Positions 1-8,213 of a stretch of DNA of 64,000 bases are shown here, piece by piece; position 1 is the stretch's first letter, and each line of letters starts with the position of its first letter. A model generated the notes under the pieces. The model was not told the origin of the DNA. It did not search any database and saw nothing but the letters and a program-made list of their open reading frames with translations. The translations under genes and the position numbers were made by a program. Source of the DNA: RUG369 sp050949645 (GTDB lineage Bacteria; Planctomycetota; Planctomycetia; Pirellulales; Thermoguttaceae); NCBI GenBank assembly GCA_050949645.1, contig JBMNGC010000001.1, forward strand, positions 3,181,446-3,245,445, written 5' to 3'.

Positions 1-429
1 ATGGCGCGTCCTGAATCGGAGCGACCGGAGACGACTTTGATTTACGGGGCGCGTTCGCTGAAATTCCTGAGCTGTCTCGAAGATTTCCGCGCGCTTGGCG
101 CAAAGGTTCGCCTTGCGACGGAGGACGGAAGCTTCGGTACGAAAGGCTTTGCGACCGATCTCCTCCCCGAGGTCCTGCCAGACGATTTTCCGGCGGAGGA
201 CGCGCAGATACTCGCGTGCGGACCGCCCCCGATGCTCAGCGTGGTTGCGAAATGGAGCGCCGCGCGTAATATCGAATGCTGGACTTCGCTCGAAACGCCG
301 ATGGCGTGCGGCCTGGGATTGTGCTATTCCTGCGTCGTCGAATGGAAACGCGACGACGGAACGTGGGACTATAAACGCGCTTGCGTCGACGGACCCGTCT
401 TTGACGCGTCCCGGCTCCAGTGGGACTGA
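1..429 (+). CDS. pyrK: Dihydroorotate dehydrogenase electron-transfer subunit-like protein (PyrK), C-terminal part
   Basis: The visible part is the end of a ferredoxin-reductase-like flavoprotein that would pass electrons between NAD(H) and dihydroorotate dehydrogenase in pyrimidine synthesis. An NAD-binding half (YGAR near residue 15, ACGPPPML near 72-79) is followed by a C-terminal 2Fe-2S motif C-x4-C-x2-C-x16-C at Cys103, 108, 111 and 128, typical of PyrK. The first base of the window happens to start an ATG, but PyrK proteins are usually about 250-280 residues, so the flavin-binding N-terminal half probably lies upstream. Stop TGA at 427-429. Other members of the same reductase family, such as sulfhydrogenase gamma-type subunits, cannot be fully excluded without the N-terminus and a neighbouring pyrD. 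Confidence 0.8.
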   Translation: MARPESERPETTLIYGARSLKFLSCLEDFRALGAKVRLATEDGSFGTKGFATDLLPEVLPDDFPAEDAQILACGPPPMLSVVAKWSAARNIECWTSLETPMACGLGLCYSCVVEWKRDDGTWDYKRACVDGPVFDASRLQWD

Positions 430-477
430 CGACAGACGTCCAGCGTTCAGCCGACGTCTGTCAAGGGAGAAGAGACG

Positions 478-1386
478 ATGAAGAGAATACTGGCGATCGT
501 CGCCGTTGCGGCGTGTTTGGTCGCGGGACCGGTCAAGGCGCTCCGCGCGCTGGACAGCGCGCCCGTGTGTCCGTTGGGTGACGCGTACGAATTTGCGCCG
601 GAACTTAGCGACGAATTCAACGGCGACGAGCTCGACGACTCCAAATGGTGGGACTTCAATCCATCGTGGCGAGGTCGTAAGCCCGCGCTTTTCTCGCGCG
701 AGAACGTTAAGGTCGCGGACGGTTCGCTCCACCTTATCGCCAGTATGATGGAGCCCGACGAGGGGAATTACGAAGACCGCGTGCGCGGTTACGACAAATA
801 CTGGAAGGCGATCGTTAAGAGCAAGAATAAAGGCTGCTACGGATATTATGAAGCGCGCTGCAAATCGATGCGCGCTTGCGTCTGCAACGCGTTCTGGCTT
901 TGCGATCCGCTCTCCGACCGACCCGACCTTAAGTACGTCGAGGGCGAGATTTCTGAAGAAATCGATATTCTCGAATACTGCGGCAAGCCTCTCTCAGAAG
1001 GACATAACCGACTCTATTACGCGACGTTGCATCAGTATGTTACGCCTTACCTTGAGTCGATCGTCAATAAGAAAAAGATCAGGATTCCCAACTATTCCTT
1101 CAAAAAGAAATGCGACTTCGATTTCTGGGAGGACTACCATACCTTCGGATTCGCATGGACTCCGACGGAACTGCGATGGTATATCGACGGCGAAGAAGTC
1201 TTTAAGCGTGAGAACGATATCTTTTTCCGACCGTTGCACGTTACGCTCGACTGCGAAATTATGTCCGACTGGTTCGGCGAGCCCGACCCCTCCGATCTTC
1301 CGGCGACCTTTTCGATCGACTACGTTCGCGTCTGGAAACTCAAGGACGCGCCCGAGCCGGAGGCGCTCCCAGAACGCGCAAACTAA
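478..1386 (+). CDS. Secreted glycoside hydrolase family 16 protein
   Basis: Predicted exported endo-acting polysaccharide hydrolase of 302 residues. A signal peptide covers about residues 1-21 (Lys-Arg start, then IVAVAACLVAG). The mature part begins with an ELSDEFNGDELDDSKW block typical of GH16 beta-jellyroll enzymes. The catalytic motif EIDILE is at 161-166, giving Glu161 as nucleophile, Asp163 as helper and Glu166 as acid/base. The arrangement resembles the agarase, porphyranase and kappa-carrageenase branch as well as laminarinases, so the substrate is uncertain. A strong ribosome site (GGGAGAAGAG) precedes the ATG. It stands alone between the pyrK-like gene and a bidirectional terminator. 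A second carbohydrate-active enzyme (GH43) lies at 37,315. Confidence 0.85.
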   Translation: MKRILAIVAVAACLVAGPVKALRALDSAPVCPLGDAYEFAPELSDEFNGDELDDSKWWDFNPSWRGRKPALFSRENVKVADGSLHLIASMMEPDEGNYEDRVRGYDKYWKAIVKSKNKGCYGYYEARCKSMRACVCNAFWLCDPLSDRPDLKYVEGEISEEIDILEYCGKPLSEGHNRLYYATLHQYVTPYLESIVNKKKIRIPNYSFKKKCDFDFWEDYHTFGFAWTPTELRWYIDGEEVFKRENDIFFRPLHVTLDCEIMSDWFGEPDPSDLPATFSIDYVRVWKLKDAPEPEALPERAN

Positions 1387-1414
1387 CGCCCCTCCTTGCG
1401 GATAGGTCATGCAA

Positions 1415-1457
1415 AACGCCGCCATGAAGTAACAACTCATGGCGGCGTTATTTTTTA
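1415..1457. terminator. Bidirectional intrinsic terminator
   Basis: Perfect 13-bp stem, AACGCCGCCATGA at 1415-1427 pairing with 1437-1449, with a 9-base loop and a T-rich run to 1457 on the plus strand. A-rich bases before the left arm allow use on the minus strand. It lies between the convergent GH16 and metY genes. Confidence 0.85.
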
Positions 1458-1508
1458 CAGCTTCCGGCGCGAATGATTTCGTTAACGCGTCGTCAACGCG
1501 TCTCGTTC

Positions 1509-2777
1509 TTATCCAAGCGCCTGGTCGATATCCGCGATGATATCGTCGACGTTCTCAATTCCCATGGAGAATCGAACCATATCTGGCAGGACTCCCGCTT
1601 CGAGGAGATCCTCGTCGCTGAGCTGGCGGTGCGTCGAGGTCGCGGGATGGAGGACGCAGGACTGCGCGTCGGCAACGTGCGTCGCGATAATGACCGACTG
1701 CAATCGAGCCATGAATTTTTCCGCCGCTTCTCGTCCGCCCTTGACCCCGAACGTCATGACGCCGCAGGTGCCCTCGGGCATGTATTTTTGCGCAAGCTCA
1801 TAGTACTTATCGTTTTCGAGACCGGGGTAACGGATCCATGAGATGCGCGGGTCTTTTTCGAGCCATTTCGCGACCTTGAGCGCGTTCTGGCAATGACGCT
1901 CAACGCGCACGGCAAGGGATTCGAGCCCGAGATTTAGGATGTACGCGTTGAAGGGACTGATCATCGAGCCGAGGTCGCGCCCCACCTGAGCGACGAGCTT
2001 CGTAATGTACGCGCCCTCGAGTCCGAACGCGTCCGTATAGACGAGGCCGTGGTAACTTGCGTCGGGAGTCGTGAGGCCAGGGAACTTGTCCTTGTGGGCG
2101 TTCCAGTCGAATTTTCCAGAGTCGACGACGGCGCCGCCGACGGCGCCGCTGTGGCCGTCCATATATTTTGTCGTCGAATGAACGACGATATCGGCGCCCC
2201 ATTCGAAGGGACGACAGTGGATCGGGGTCGGGAAGGTGTTGTCGATGACGAGGGGTACTCCGTGCGCGTGCGCGATCTTGGCATAGCGTTCGATATCGAA
2301 GACGACGAGCGCGGGGTTCGCGAGCGTTTCGCCGAAAAACGCCTTCGTGTTGGGGCGGAAAACGGCGTTGATCTGCTCGTCGGTCCAGTCCGGTTCGACA
2401 AAGTCGACTTCGATCCCCATGCGCTTCATCGTGACGGAGAAAAGATTATAGGTGCCGCCGTAAAGCATCGAACTTGAAACGATATGATCGCCGCACGACG
2501 CGATATTGAAGAGTGAGTAGAATACGGCGGCCATGCCCGAGGCGGTGAGGATCGCGGCGGAACCGCCTTCAAGCGCGGCGATCTTTTTCGCGACCGCGTC
2601 GTTCGTCGGGTTCGCGAGGCGCGTGTAGAAATATCCGGCTTCTTCAAGGTTGAAAAGCTTCGCCATCGCTTCGCTCGACTCATAGCGGAAGGTGGTGCTT
2701 TCAACGATCGGAATCTGTCTCGGTTCGCCGTTAGCGGGTCGACCGCAGCCCTGCACGCAAATTGTTTCCCGTTTCAT
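1509..2777 (-). CDS. metY: O-acetylhomoserine sulfhydrylase (MetY), PLP enzyme
   Basis: A 422-residue Cys/Met-metabolism PLP enzyme that makes homocysteine from O-acetylhomoserine and sulfide. Visible family features are TASGMAA near 78-84 (phosphate binding), the VIDNTF aspartate near 177-182, and the PLP lysine in STTKYMDGH (Lys204). Length and the N-terminal PIVESTTFRYES stretch fit MetY rather than cystathionine gamma-synthase, which is shorter. The start is ATG at 2777, with a purine-rich stretch upstream. It is the last gene of a leftward cysK-nadA-metY group, about 90 bases after nadA, which suggests a shared sulfur-assimilation role with cysK. Confidence 0.9.
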   Translation of the reverse strand: MKRETICVQGCGRPANGEPRQIPIVESTTFRYESSEAMAKLFNLEEAGYFYTRLANPTNDAVAKKIAALEGGSAAILTASGMAAVFYSLFNIASCGDHIVSSSMLYGGTYNLFSVTMKRMGIEVDFVEPDWTDEQINAVFRPNTKAFFGETLANPALVVFDIERYAKIAHAHGVPLVIDNTFPTPIHCRPFEWGADIVVHSTTKYMDGHSGAVGGAVVDSGKFDWNAHKDKFPGLTTPDASYHGLVYTDAFGLEGAYITKLVAQVGRDLGSMISPFNAYILNLGLESLAVRVERHCQNALKVAKWLEKDPRISWIRYPGLENDKYYELAQKYMPEGTCGVMTFGVKGGREAAEKFMARLQSVIIATHVADAQSCVLHPATSTHRQLSDEDLLEAGVLPDMVRFSMGIENVDDIIADIDQALG

Positions 2778-2867
2778 ATTAGTCTCATTCTCCTATCGAC
2801 ACGCAATTGTAAACGGCTTGTATCACGTCCGCCGTTTGAGATCTCTTTTTCAATTTTTCAACGCGAC

Positions 2868-3974
2868 TCAATCGAGCAACGATTTGAGCGCAAGGTAGGC
2901 GTTTTCCACGTACTGCGGGTCCGTTTTAACGACGCTGACGGGATGGCCGGAGCGCCATTTGTCCAGGACCCATGCGACCTTCGCGAGCGTCGTTTTGGAC
3001 ATATCGCCGCAGACCTGCGGTTCGTCGCCGGGCCAGAGGATCGTCTTGTCCGGATTCTGACGACGCAGCCGATCGACGAGCTTCCATTCGGTTCCAATGG
3101 CGAGCGTTGCGCCCTTCGGAGCGTTGTCGACGACGTCGATGAGCTTCGAGGTGGAGCCGTAGCCGTCGCTGAGCTCGACGACGTCGCGCTGCGATTCAGG
3201 GTGCACCCAGACCTGCGCGTCCGGCTGTTTTTTTCGGAGATCCTTAATGAACTTCGCGGAGAAACACTGGTGCGTTGGGCAGTATCCGTCCCAAAGTATC
3301 ACGCGCGCGCGCTCAATATCCTCCGGACTGAGTCCGCCGTATGGTTTCTCAGAGCGAGGGTTCCAGACGGCAATTTCTTCAGGCTTAATGCCGACGCGGA
3401 GCGCCGTCGTTTTGCCGAGCCTCGAGTCGGGCATGAAGAGCGCCTTGGGACGTTTCGCGAGAGCGTCGCGGAGCGTCTTTTCAGCGTTAGCCGAGGTGCA
3501 GATCGCGCCGCCGAACTCGCCGCAGAACGCTTTGATCGCCGCGGAAGAGTTGACGTAAGATACCGGCGTAAAATCGTTGAAATCAACGAGTTCCGAGAGC
3601 TCGTCTTTCCACGCGTAAGCCTGTTCCGACGTGATCATGTCCGCCATGGGACATCCCGCGGTCAGGTCGGGCGCGAGGACGAGCATCCTTTTTCCGCCGC
3701 GCGCGGCGATCTTTTCGGGTCGGTTTGCGAGAATATCGGCGGTTTCGAGCATGAAACGCACGCCGCAAAAGAGCAACGCTTCCGCTTTAGAGTCTGCCGC
3801 GCGTTTGGCGAGCGCAAGGCTGTCGCCCACGAAGTCGGCGAGTTCAACGACTTCGTCGACGATATAATAATGAGCGAAGACGGCAAGACGATCGCCGGCT
3901 GAATCGCGCACCTCTTGAATTCTGGCGCGAAGCTCGTCATGGGAAAGCTTGTCGTAATCTGCAAGAGCCTTCAT
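2868..3974 (-). CDS. nadA: Quinolinate synthase NadA
   Basis: Condenses iminoaspartate with dihydroxyacetone phosphate to quinolinate, the first precursor of the NAD ring; a 4Fe-4S enzyme. The 368-residue protein has FAHYYIVDEV near 33-42, LLFCGVRFM with Cys70, a GAICTSANA block and a C-terminal QVCGDMSKT block, which supply the three conserved cluster cysteines. The start is set at the ATG of MKALADY (3974), with an AAAGAGGAAA ribosome site; an in-frame extension upstream would run into cysK and lacks family similarity. It begins 22 bases after the cysK stop, so the two are very likely cotranscribed. No nadB or nadC is in the window. Confidence 0.93.
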   Translation of the reverse strand: MKALADYDKLSHDELRARIQEVRDSAGDRLAVFAHYYIVDEVVELADFVGDSLALAKRAADSKAEALLFCGVRFMLETADILANRPEKIAARGGKRMLVLAPDLTAGCPMADMITSEQAYAWKDELSELVDFNDFTPVSYVNSSAAIKAFCGEFGGAICTSANAEKTLRDALAKRPKALFMPDSRLGKTTALRVGIKPEEIAVWNPRSEKPYGGLSPEDIERARVILWDGYCPTHQCFSAKFIKDLRKKQPDAQVWVHPESQRDVVELSDGYGSTSKLIDVVDNAPKGATLAIGTEWKLVDRLRRQNPDKTILWPGDEPQVCGDMSKTTLAKVAWVLDKWRSGHPVSVVKTDPQYVENAYLALKSLLD

Positions 3975-3996
3975 TCTGTTTTCCTCTTTGTTAGGC

Positions 3997-4923
3997 TCAG
4001 TTATCAAAGAGCCAGGTGGAAAGGTAACGCTCGCCCGTGTCGGGGAGGAGCGCGACAATATTTTTACCCTCGAACTCGGGTCGTGCGCTCATTTCGAGCG
4101 CCACGTGGAGCGCGGCGCCCCCTGAAATGCCGATGAGAATTCCTTCTTGTCGAGCCGCTTCGCGCGCCGCTTTGCCGGCGTCTTCCGCCGAGACCGCCGC
4201 GATCTCGTTCACCACGCTCGCGTCGTACGTCTTCGGAACGAAGCCCGCCCCGATTCCCTGAAGCTTATGCGCGCCGGCGGGCTTGCCTGAGAGGACCGCG
4301 CTCGTATCGGGCTCGACCGCGACGATATGCGCGTTCGGATTCTTCTCCTTGAGCGCCTTGCCGACGCCCGAGACTGTTCCGCCCGTGCCGACGCCGGCGA
4401 CGAAGGCGTCGACTTGGCCGTCGAGCGCGTCGTAGATCTCTTGGCCGGTTGTCTTGTAGTGGCGTTTTGGATTCGACGGATTCTCAAACTGCATCGGGAT
4501 CCAAGATCCGGGAATGCTGGCGTTAAGCTCGTTGGCGCGTTTGATAGCGCCGTTCATTCCTTCTTCGCCTGGCGTGAGTTCGATTTTGGCGCCATAGAAG
4601 GCGGCGAGTTTACGACGTTCGACGCTCATCGTGTCGGGCATCGTGAGGATGAGCTTGTAACCTTTGACCGCCGCGACGAGCGCGAGCCCGATTCCCGTAT
4701 TGCCGCTGGTCGGTTCGATGATCGTGGCGCCCGGCTTCAGTATCCCGGCTTTTTCGGCGTCCTCAATCATAGCGATCGCGACGCGATCCTTAACGCTGCC
4801 GCCAGGGTTGAAGAACTCGACCTTAACGAAGACGTTTGCTTTGCCGCGGTTAAGCTGATTGACGCGAACCAAAGGCGTGGAACCGACAGTCTCGATGATG
4901 TTATTGTAGTATTTTTTTGACAT
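3997..4923 (-). CDS. cysK: Cysteine synthase A (O-acetylserine sulfhydrylase)
   Basis: A fold-type II PLP enzyme of 308 residues that makes cysteine from O-acetylserine and sulfide. It starts MSKKYYNNIIETVGSTPLVR. The PLP lysine is Lys45 in NPGGSVKDR, and the substrate/phosphate loop PTSGNTGIGLA follows. The C-terminal LLPDTGERYLST block is also typical of CysK. The start chosen is the ATG at 4923; a 12-residue upstream extension is not conserved in the family. First gene of the leftward cysK-nadA-metY group, which couples cysteine supply with an Fe-S enzyme and with methionine synthesis. Confidence 0.93.
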   Translation of the reverse strand: MSKKYYNNIIETVGSTPLVRVNQLNRGKANVFVKVEFFNPGGSVKDRVAIAMIEDAEKAGILKPGATIIEPTSGNTGIGLALVAAVKGYKLILTMPDTMSVERRKLAAFYGAKIELTPGEEGMNGAIKRANELNASIPGSWIPMQFENPSNPKRHYKTTGQEIYDALDGQVDAFVAGVGTGGTVSGVGKALKEKNPNAHIVAVEPDTSAVLSGKPAGAHKLQGIGAGFVPKTYDASVVNEIAAVSAEDAGKAAREAARQEGILIGISGGAALHVALEMSARPEFEGKNIVALLPDTGERYLSTWLFDN

Positions 4924-5271
4924 AGTGAAGACCTGCGTAATACGGAAAAGCGCACGCACGGAAAGTGAGCGAGCGTTTCAGCGCTTCTTCTGGCGACGTT
5001 ATGAGAAGGACGAGCGTCGCTTCGCCTCGTCTTACCCGACGGCGCGCCATGCGCTTCAGTATACATTCCGGATTCGAGAAAACAAAGGCTTATGTTTCTG
5101 AATCCGTAAATTGCGGGGAAATTAACGACCGACATTCAACACGCGCCGCAGCGCGACCGAACCCCTTTATCGGAAAAAAGCGCGCCGCAGAGTAGGCAGT
5201 CTGCGACGCGCTCATCTGTCAATTTCGTTCAGACTCAGTCGGCGATGATAAGGGGCGTTGCGACCGCGTCG
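4924..5271. other. Intergenic region upstream of cysK, containing the argJ terminator
   Basis: No gene is supported here. The right half holds the terminator at 5174-5212. The rest is the likely promoter and leader region of the leftward cysK group. I saw no recognisable riboswitch or tRNA. Confidence 0.5.
5174..5212 (-). terminator. Intrinsic terminator of the argJ group
   Basis: An 11-pair stem with one mismatch, 5180-5191 against 5200-5211, enclosing an 8-base loop. Six A residues lie just left of the stem on the plus strand (5174-5179), which gives a U-tract for leftward transcription coming out of argJ. Confidence 0.75.
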
Positions 5272-6477
5272 TCAAGTCGTGTAGTCGGCGTTGAGCCGGA
5301 CGTACTCCGCCGTGAGATCGGAGGTCCAGAACCGAATCTTGCCGTCCCCTTCCTGGAAGAAGAGTTCAAAGCTCGTATCGCGGTTGTTGCGAATGGAGTT
5401 GGTCACCTCTTCTTTATCGAATTCCTGCGGGACGCCGTCCTTATAGAGGAGATATCCGTTGATTTTCAAGGAGACCTTCATCGGGTCGTAGGGTACTCCG
5501 CATCGTCCCGTCGCAGAGATGATGCGTCCCCAGTTTGGGTCGGCGCCGCAGATCGCGGTTTTGACGAGCGCGTCGTTCGCGACGGTTTCCGCGAGGAGCT
5601 TCGCGGAGGCGCGGTCGGGCGCGCCGGTCACGTCGATCGTAATGAGGTGGGAGACGCCTTCGCCGTCGTTGGGGATCATCGGCGCGAGTTCCTGACAGAG
5701 GTCGAGGAGCACGCTGGAGAAGCGCGCTAGATCGTCGCCTTTGAGGGGCGTGGAACTCGCGGCGCCATTCGCCATGAGGAGGCACGTGTCGCTCGTGCTC
5801 GTGTGTCCCTCGACGCTTACGCAGTTGAAGGTTTCCTCGACGGCGTCGAGGAGCGCCGCGTGCGCGTCGTCCGGTTCGAGCGCCGCGTCGGTCACGATCG
5901 TCGCGAGCATCGTCGCCATATTCGGCCCGATCATCGCGGCGCCCTTGCACATGGCGGCGATTCGAATCGTTGCGCCGGACGGGAGCGTCGTCTCGCGCGA
6001 TGCGATTTTGAGCTTCGTGTCTGTCGTCTGGATCGCGGTCGCCGCTTTTACGAAGTCGCGGAACGTCGTTCCAAGTTTCGCCGCCGCGCGCTCCGCTCCG
6101 CGCGCAATCGCCTTCATCGGGAGCTGTACCCCGATCACGCCCGTCGACATAACGAGCGTCTGATCGCCGGTAGCGCCGATCGCTTCGCCGGCGTATTCCG
6201 CCATTTTTCGCGCGTTAAAGAGCCCCTCTTTTCCGGTGCATGCGTTCGCGCATCCAGAGTCGGTCGCGATGGCGATAAAGCCTTTTCCCGGCGTGCGTTC
6301 GCGGTCGTAGACGACCGGCGCGCCGCAGTTGAGATTCTGCGTGTAGACGCCCGCCGCGGTCGCCGGTTTATCCGAGACGACCAGCGCGAAGTCAAGCTCC
6401 CTAGAGCCTGGCTTGATCCCGCAATTTACGCCCGCGTAACGATATCCCTTCGGTAAATAAAAGACGTTTTCCGGCAT
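5272..6477 (-). CDS. argJ: Bifunctional ornithine acetyltransferase / N-acetylglutamate synthase ArgJ
   Basis: Recycles the acetyl group from N-acetylornithine to glutamate in arginine synthesis. The 401-residue precursor has the autocleavage motif MATMLATIVTDA; by family knowledge, cleavage before its Thr makes the alpha and beta chains and exposes the nucleophile. It also has a GCANACTGKEG stretch and a conserved C-terminal NADYTT end. The ATG at 6477 has an AGAAAGGA ribosome site; an upstream in-frame TTG is less likely. It lies 35 bases after murB and is probably cotranscribed with it. Whether it is bifunctional or only transacetylating cannot be told from sequence alone. Confidence 0.92.
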   Translation of the reverse strand: MPENVFYLPKGYRYAGVNCGIKPGSRELDFALVVSDKPATAAGVYTQNLNCGAPVVYDRERTPGKGFIAIATDSGCANACTGKEGLFNARKMAEYAGEAIGATGDQTLVMSTGVIGVQLPMKAIARGAERAAAKLGTTFRDFVKAATAIQTTDTKLKIASRETTLPSGATIRIAAMCKGAAMIGPNMATMLATIVTDAALEPDDAHAALLDAVEETFNCVSVEGHTSTSDTCLLMANGAASSTPLKGDDLARFSSVLLDLCQELAPMIPNDGEGVSHLITIDVTGAPDRASAKLLAETVANDALVKTAICGADPNWGRIISATGRCGVPYDPMKVSLKINGYLLYKDGVPQEFDKEEVTNSIRNNRDTSFELFFQEGDGKIRFWTSDLTAEYVRLNADYTT

Positions 6478-6512
6478 GTAAGGTTTCCTTTCTGGTCCCA
6501 ATAATCAACCGT

Positions 6513-7400
6513 TCAACGCCAGACGGTGAGTTCGCTTTCAAGTTCGACTCCAAGGCGCTCGGACGTCCGCTGTTGAATGAGCTCGATTAAACGTAACGCG
6601 TCGTCGCTCGAGCATGGCGGCGCCGTTAGCATAAGATTTGGCAATGTTTCGCAAAGGGAGGCGCCGCCGACTTTTGCGCCGCTCAGGCCAACCTGTTCGA
6701 CGAGTTCCGCCGCGAGCTCACCCTGCGGATTCTTGAAGAGTCGCGCATAGCCTGTATCCTCGCTCAGCTCGGGACGCGATTGTTCGCGGACGATCCATGT
6801 CTTCTGGAGCCTTTTCGTGATCTCTTCCGGACGATCGGGATCAAGCTTACATCGAACGGAAAGGACGACTCCGAGTTCAAGATTGCTGCTGCGATATCCG
6901 AAGACGAGCTCTCCCTTGGAGAGTTCGACGATTTCCCCTTCAAAGGTCGCAATTCGCACCGATTCGATCCATTGGCCTAGCGAGACGTCGCGCGTCGACG
7001 CGTTGACGAGCGCCGCGGCGCCGACGGTACCCGGCGTTCCGATGAGCCCTTCGAGCCCCGAGAGGCCTTCGCTTGCCGTCGTTGTGACGAGTCGACCGAG
7101 CATCGCGCCGCCGCCGACTTCGACGTAGGGGGGCTCAAGTTCGACCTTGCAGAACTCAGGTTCCGAGAGCTGGATCGCGACGCCGCGCGCTCCTTCGTCG
7201 GCGACGAGGAGCGCGGAGCCGTCTCCGAGGACGCGCGTTTCGAGTTCCTCGCTACGGCAAGCTTTGACGAGCTCGACGAGCTCCTCTTCGGTTCGCGGTC
7301 TGGCGAGATATTCAAGGGGACCGCCGATGCGCAACCAAGTGAGATCCGAGGCGAGCGCGTTGGTCTGAAGGATATCGCGAAAAGCGTCAAGTTTGGACAT
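6513..7400 (-). CDS. murB: UDP-N-acetylenolpyruvoylglucosamine reductase-like protein (MurB), divergent
   Basis: Predicted FAD enzyme that reduces UDP-GlcNAc-enolpyruvate to UDP-MurNAc in peptidoglycan synthesis, 295 residues. Recognisable blocks are LRIGGPLEYLA, LGDGSALLV (FAD loop), GLIGTPGTVGAA, FGYRSS with the conserved Arg, AELVEQVGLSGAKVGGA and a C-terminal ELESELTVW carrying the usual Glu. Two positions differ from the standard family. The Asn of the GSN FAD loop is Ala. The proton-donating Ser in the usual G-x-VS-xKH block is Cys (GGASLCETLPN), with the following His missing. It could be an active Ser-to-Cys variant or a diverged paralog. Ribosome site CGGAG before the ATG. Confidence 0.75.
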   Translation of the reverse strand: MSKLDAFRDILQTNALASDLTWLRIGGPLEYLARPRTEEELVELVKACRSEELETRVLGDGSALLVADEGARGVAIQLSEPEFCKVELEPPYVEVGGGAMLGRLVTTTASEGLSGLEGLIGTPGTVGAAALVNASTRDVSLGQWIESVRIATFEGEIVELSKGELVFGYRSSNLELGVVLSVRCKLDPDRPEEITKRLQKTWIVREQSRPELSEDTGYARLFKNPQGELAAELVEQVGLSGAKVGGASLCETLPNLMLTAPPCSSDDALRLIELIQQRTSERLGVELESELTVWR

Positions 7401-7508
7401 TTTGAAACTCCGTATAGGAACGCGAAATCAACGCGTCGTCGGTAACGCGCTCTCGCTTTTAATCGCGTCGTCGCCGACGATCGATCGGCGAACTCACGAA
7501 GGAGTCGA

Positions 7509-7961
7509 TCAGGATTCTTGGTCCGCCATAATCCGCGTGATGGCGGCGCTGAAATCCTCGACCGTGCTGAATTTATAGTAAACGCTTGCAAAGCGGACGT
7601 AAGCGACGACGTCGAGTTTGCGTAGGAGCTCCATCGCCATCTCTCCGATTCGCTGCGACGCGACCTCAGGCTCGCCTTCGAGCTGGGTCTCAATCGTTGC
7701 GACGAGCTCAGAAATTTGCGCGTCGCGAATCGGACGGTTCCAGCATGCGCGTTCAATTCCCTGGCGAACCTTGTCGCGATCGAAGGGGACGCGAGACCCG
7801 TCGCGCTTGATCACGCTAACGTTGACCGCTTCGATGCGTTCGTAGGTCGTAAAACGATGACCTTTACTGCACAGCCTTCGTCGTCGGATATAGAGACCGT
7901 CGCTGCTTGTCCTCGTTTCGATCACATGATCGTTGTCGCCGCCGCAATATGGACATTTCAT
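7509..7961 (-). CDS. nrdR: Transcriptional repressor NrdR
   Basis: ATP/dATP-sensing repressor of ribonucleotide reductase genes, 150 residues. An N-terminal zinc ribbon starts MKCPYCGG and is followed by IRRRRLCSKGHRFTTYERIE, then the ATP-cone domain (VIKRDGSRVPFDRDKVRQGI) and a C-terminal helical part ending in a VRFASVYYKF block, all standard for NrdR. The fourth zinc ligand is unusual: where the family has C-x2-C, this protein has Cys31-x3-His35, so the site may be CCCH. It is the first gene of a leftward group with murB and argJ; no ribonucleotide reductase gene is in the window. Confidence 0.92.
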   Translation of the reverse strand: MKCPYCGGDNDHVIETRTSSDGLYIRRRRLCSKGHRFTTYERIEAVNVSVIKRDGSRVPFDRDKVRQGIERACWNRPIRDAQISELVATIETQLEGEPEVASQRIGEMAMELLRKLDVVAYVRFASVYYKFSTVEDFSAAITRIMADQES

Positions 7962-8213
7962 AACGGTTTTTGCCTACCTTCAGAGAAATGACTACCGAGA
8001 CGACCCACGCCGAACGTCTCGTAGTGAAGTAATAGAGTGAAAACAGGCGTAACGGCGCCTTATCGATATCAGCGCAGAGTTTGAATCGATCAGGACGCGG
8101 AATCATTTAATGGGCGCCGTAGAAGGGCCCGAAAATCAACTGGGAGCTTCTGTCGATGACTCGCCAGAGTCTCCCAGTCCGCTATACGCCGTACGCAACC
8201 TGGCCCGCCGTCG

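Noticed and set aside
2868..4058. Longer NadA start 28 codons upstream
   Set aside because: It overlaps cysK and has no family similarity; the ATG at 3974 has a good ribosome site.
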